Shown piece after piece: positions 63,280 to 64,000 of a stretch of 64,000 bases of DNA. The notes under the pieces are model-generated. The model had not been told where the DNA came from, did no database searches, and saw nothing but the letters and a program-made list of their open reading frames with translations. Position 1 is the first letter of the stretch. Each line of letters opens with the position of its first letter. This DNA is from Burkholderiales bacterium. GTDB lineage: Bacteria > Pseudomonadota > Gammaproteobacteria > Burkholderiales > Burkholderiaceae_C. The DNA lies in assembly GCA_016223165.1 (NCBI GenBank), contig JACRPO010000021.1, positions 120,286 through 184,285 of the forward strand, written 5' to 3'. The translations under genes and the position numbers were made by a program.

Positions 63280-64000
63280 TCAGCGCTGGTCGGGCCGGCC
63301 GGGCCGGTCGAGCCGGTCGAGCCGGTCGAGCCAGAGGGCCATGCCCTGCGCATTGAGCTCGATGTCCATGGCGAGCAACTCCGCCACGCGTGCGCGCGGC
63401 AGCGTGCAGCCGTGCGCGGCCAGGCTGGCGCAGAGGATCTCCAGCTGGCCGGCTCTCAGTGCCTCGTGCCGTGCCTCGTGCCGCGCTTCGTGCCGTGCCC
63501 CGGGCCCGTCGATGGCTGCCTGCGTGCTTCGCCCGAGCGCCACGAACTGCGCGAGCAGGTCGAGCAGCAACGCACCCAGCCGGGCCACCTCGGTGACGCG
63601 GCCGTAGTGCGTGAGGTACATGCAGGCCGGCGCGCGCGCCAGCAAACGCCGCACGGTGGGCTCCAGCAGCTCGGGCTCGAAGCGCACCGGCGTGGCCGTG
63701 GGCATGATCCACGGGCCCCGGGCGGTGTCGAACTCGCGGTAGCTGAGGCCGAAGGTGTCGCCGGTGAACCAGCCGCGCGAGCTCTCGTCCCAGATGCAGT
63801 GGCAGTGGCGCGCGTGGCCGGGCGTGTCGGCGAAGTAGAGCGCGCGCTCGCCGACGTGCACCACCATGCCGTCGGCCGTGGACAGCACGCGCTCGGCCGG
63901 CACGGGCAGCAGTTCGCCGTAGGAGCGCGCCATTTCGTCGGCGCCGTAGACGGCGCTGGCGCCCCGCCAGAGCATGCCCGGGTCGATGAGATGCCGTGCG
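63280..64000 (-). CDS. metallo-beta-lactamase-fold hydrolase, C-terminal part (runs off right edge)
   Basis: About 240 codons are visible; the frame continues past the right edge (H-L-I-D-P-G-M-L-W-R-G-A before the first in-window ATG), so the start is missing. It shows T-P-G-H-A-R-H-C-H-C and W-F-T-G-D-T-F-G, the G-H and G-D metal-site blocks of the MBL fold, with Y-L-T-H-Y-G-R near the third ligand; the canonical H-x-H-x-D-H motif would lie off the edge. The C-terminal tail contains R-H-E-A repeats and L-D-R repeats from 12-bp and 9-bp tandem units. Substrate unknown. Confidence 0.82.
   Translation of the reverse strand, partial: ARHLIDPGMLWRGASAVYGADEMARSYGELLPVPAERVLSTADGMVVHVGERALYFADTPGHARHCHCIWDESSRGWFTGDTFGLSYREFDTARGPWIMPTATPVRFEPELLEPTVRRLLARAPACMYLTHYGRVTEVARLGALLLDLLAQFVALGRSTQAAIDGPGARHEARHEARHEALRAGQLEILCASLAAHGCTLPRARVAELLAMDIELNAQGMALWLDRLDRLDRPGRPDQR

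Overview
The window is uniformly very GC-rich and densely coded. It looks like chromosomal DNA from a free-living betaproteobacterium of the Burkholderiales (Rubrivivax/Leptothrix-like). This is an inference from gene content (homodimeric methylmalonyl-CoA mutase with MeaB, an Edd/Eda pair behind a HexR-like site, a ZnuD-like receptor, TonB/ExbB/ExbD) and from the style of the Fur-like sites. I saw no rRNA, tRNA, CRISPR array, insertion sequence, prophage or plasmid gene.

Layout. 0-2.6 kb: the start of a type II thioesterase runs off the left edge, followed by an Sfp-type phosphopantetheinyl transferase (together hinting at an NRPS/PKS locus to the left) and a lipoprotein serine hydrolase. 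2.6-14.3 kb: a propionyl-CoA to succinyl-CoA module: a GntR/FCD regulator divergent from methylmalonyl-CoA mutase, then a SnoaL-like protein, MeaB and propionyl-CoA carboxylase beta and alpha, with a PAS histidine kinase, a response regulator and a methylmalonyl-CoA epimerase-like protein behind. 14.3-18 kb: DsbB, RidA, ComEC. 18.1-28.3 kb: five co-directional genes of the transglutaminase / circularly permuted ATP-grasp / alpha-E family, a conserved but functionally unresolved peptide-ligase-like system and the best candidate for an under-described system here. 29-35.8 kb: a minus-strand run MoxR, DUF58, TgpA-type transglutaminase, a double-receiver protein and a lytic transglycosylase. 35.8-41.6 kb: HDAC-family amidohydrolase, MscS channel, a small membrane protein with a ZnuD-like TonB receptor, PdxH. 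42-48.7 kb: MobA-like nucleotidyltransferase, then a Fur-box-led tonB-exbB-exbD, a catecholate siderophore receptor and a DUF1513 protein (iron uptake). 48.8-55.5 kb: PHB-depolymerase-like esterase, ChaC-like cyclotransferase, a diguanylate cyclase, and Edd-Eda (Entner-Doudoroff). 55.5-64 kb: DUF3617, PaiB, GloA, a PaaI-like thioesterase divergent from MarR, an MFS transporter, a GDT1-type cation transporter, an SDR, an Aer-like chemoreceptor and a metallo-beta-lactamase-fold protein cut by the right edge.

The most pervasive oddity is short-period tandem repetition (8, 9, 10, 11, 12, 14 and 23 bp units). It sits almost exactly at gene junctions (11171, 24596, 36778, 48698, 54820) or inside linkers and N-termini (23833, 30889, 49834, 59061). 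In one case the repeat is a 40-codon frame joined by ATGA overlaps to both neighbours. A 159-bp nested inverted repeat separates the convergent sensor kinase and response regulator genes. Several plausible operators are visible: twin AT-rich palindromes (gntR/mutase), a Fur-type array (tonB), a HexR-like site (edd) and a MarR-like palindrome (57880).
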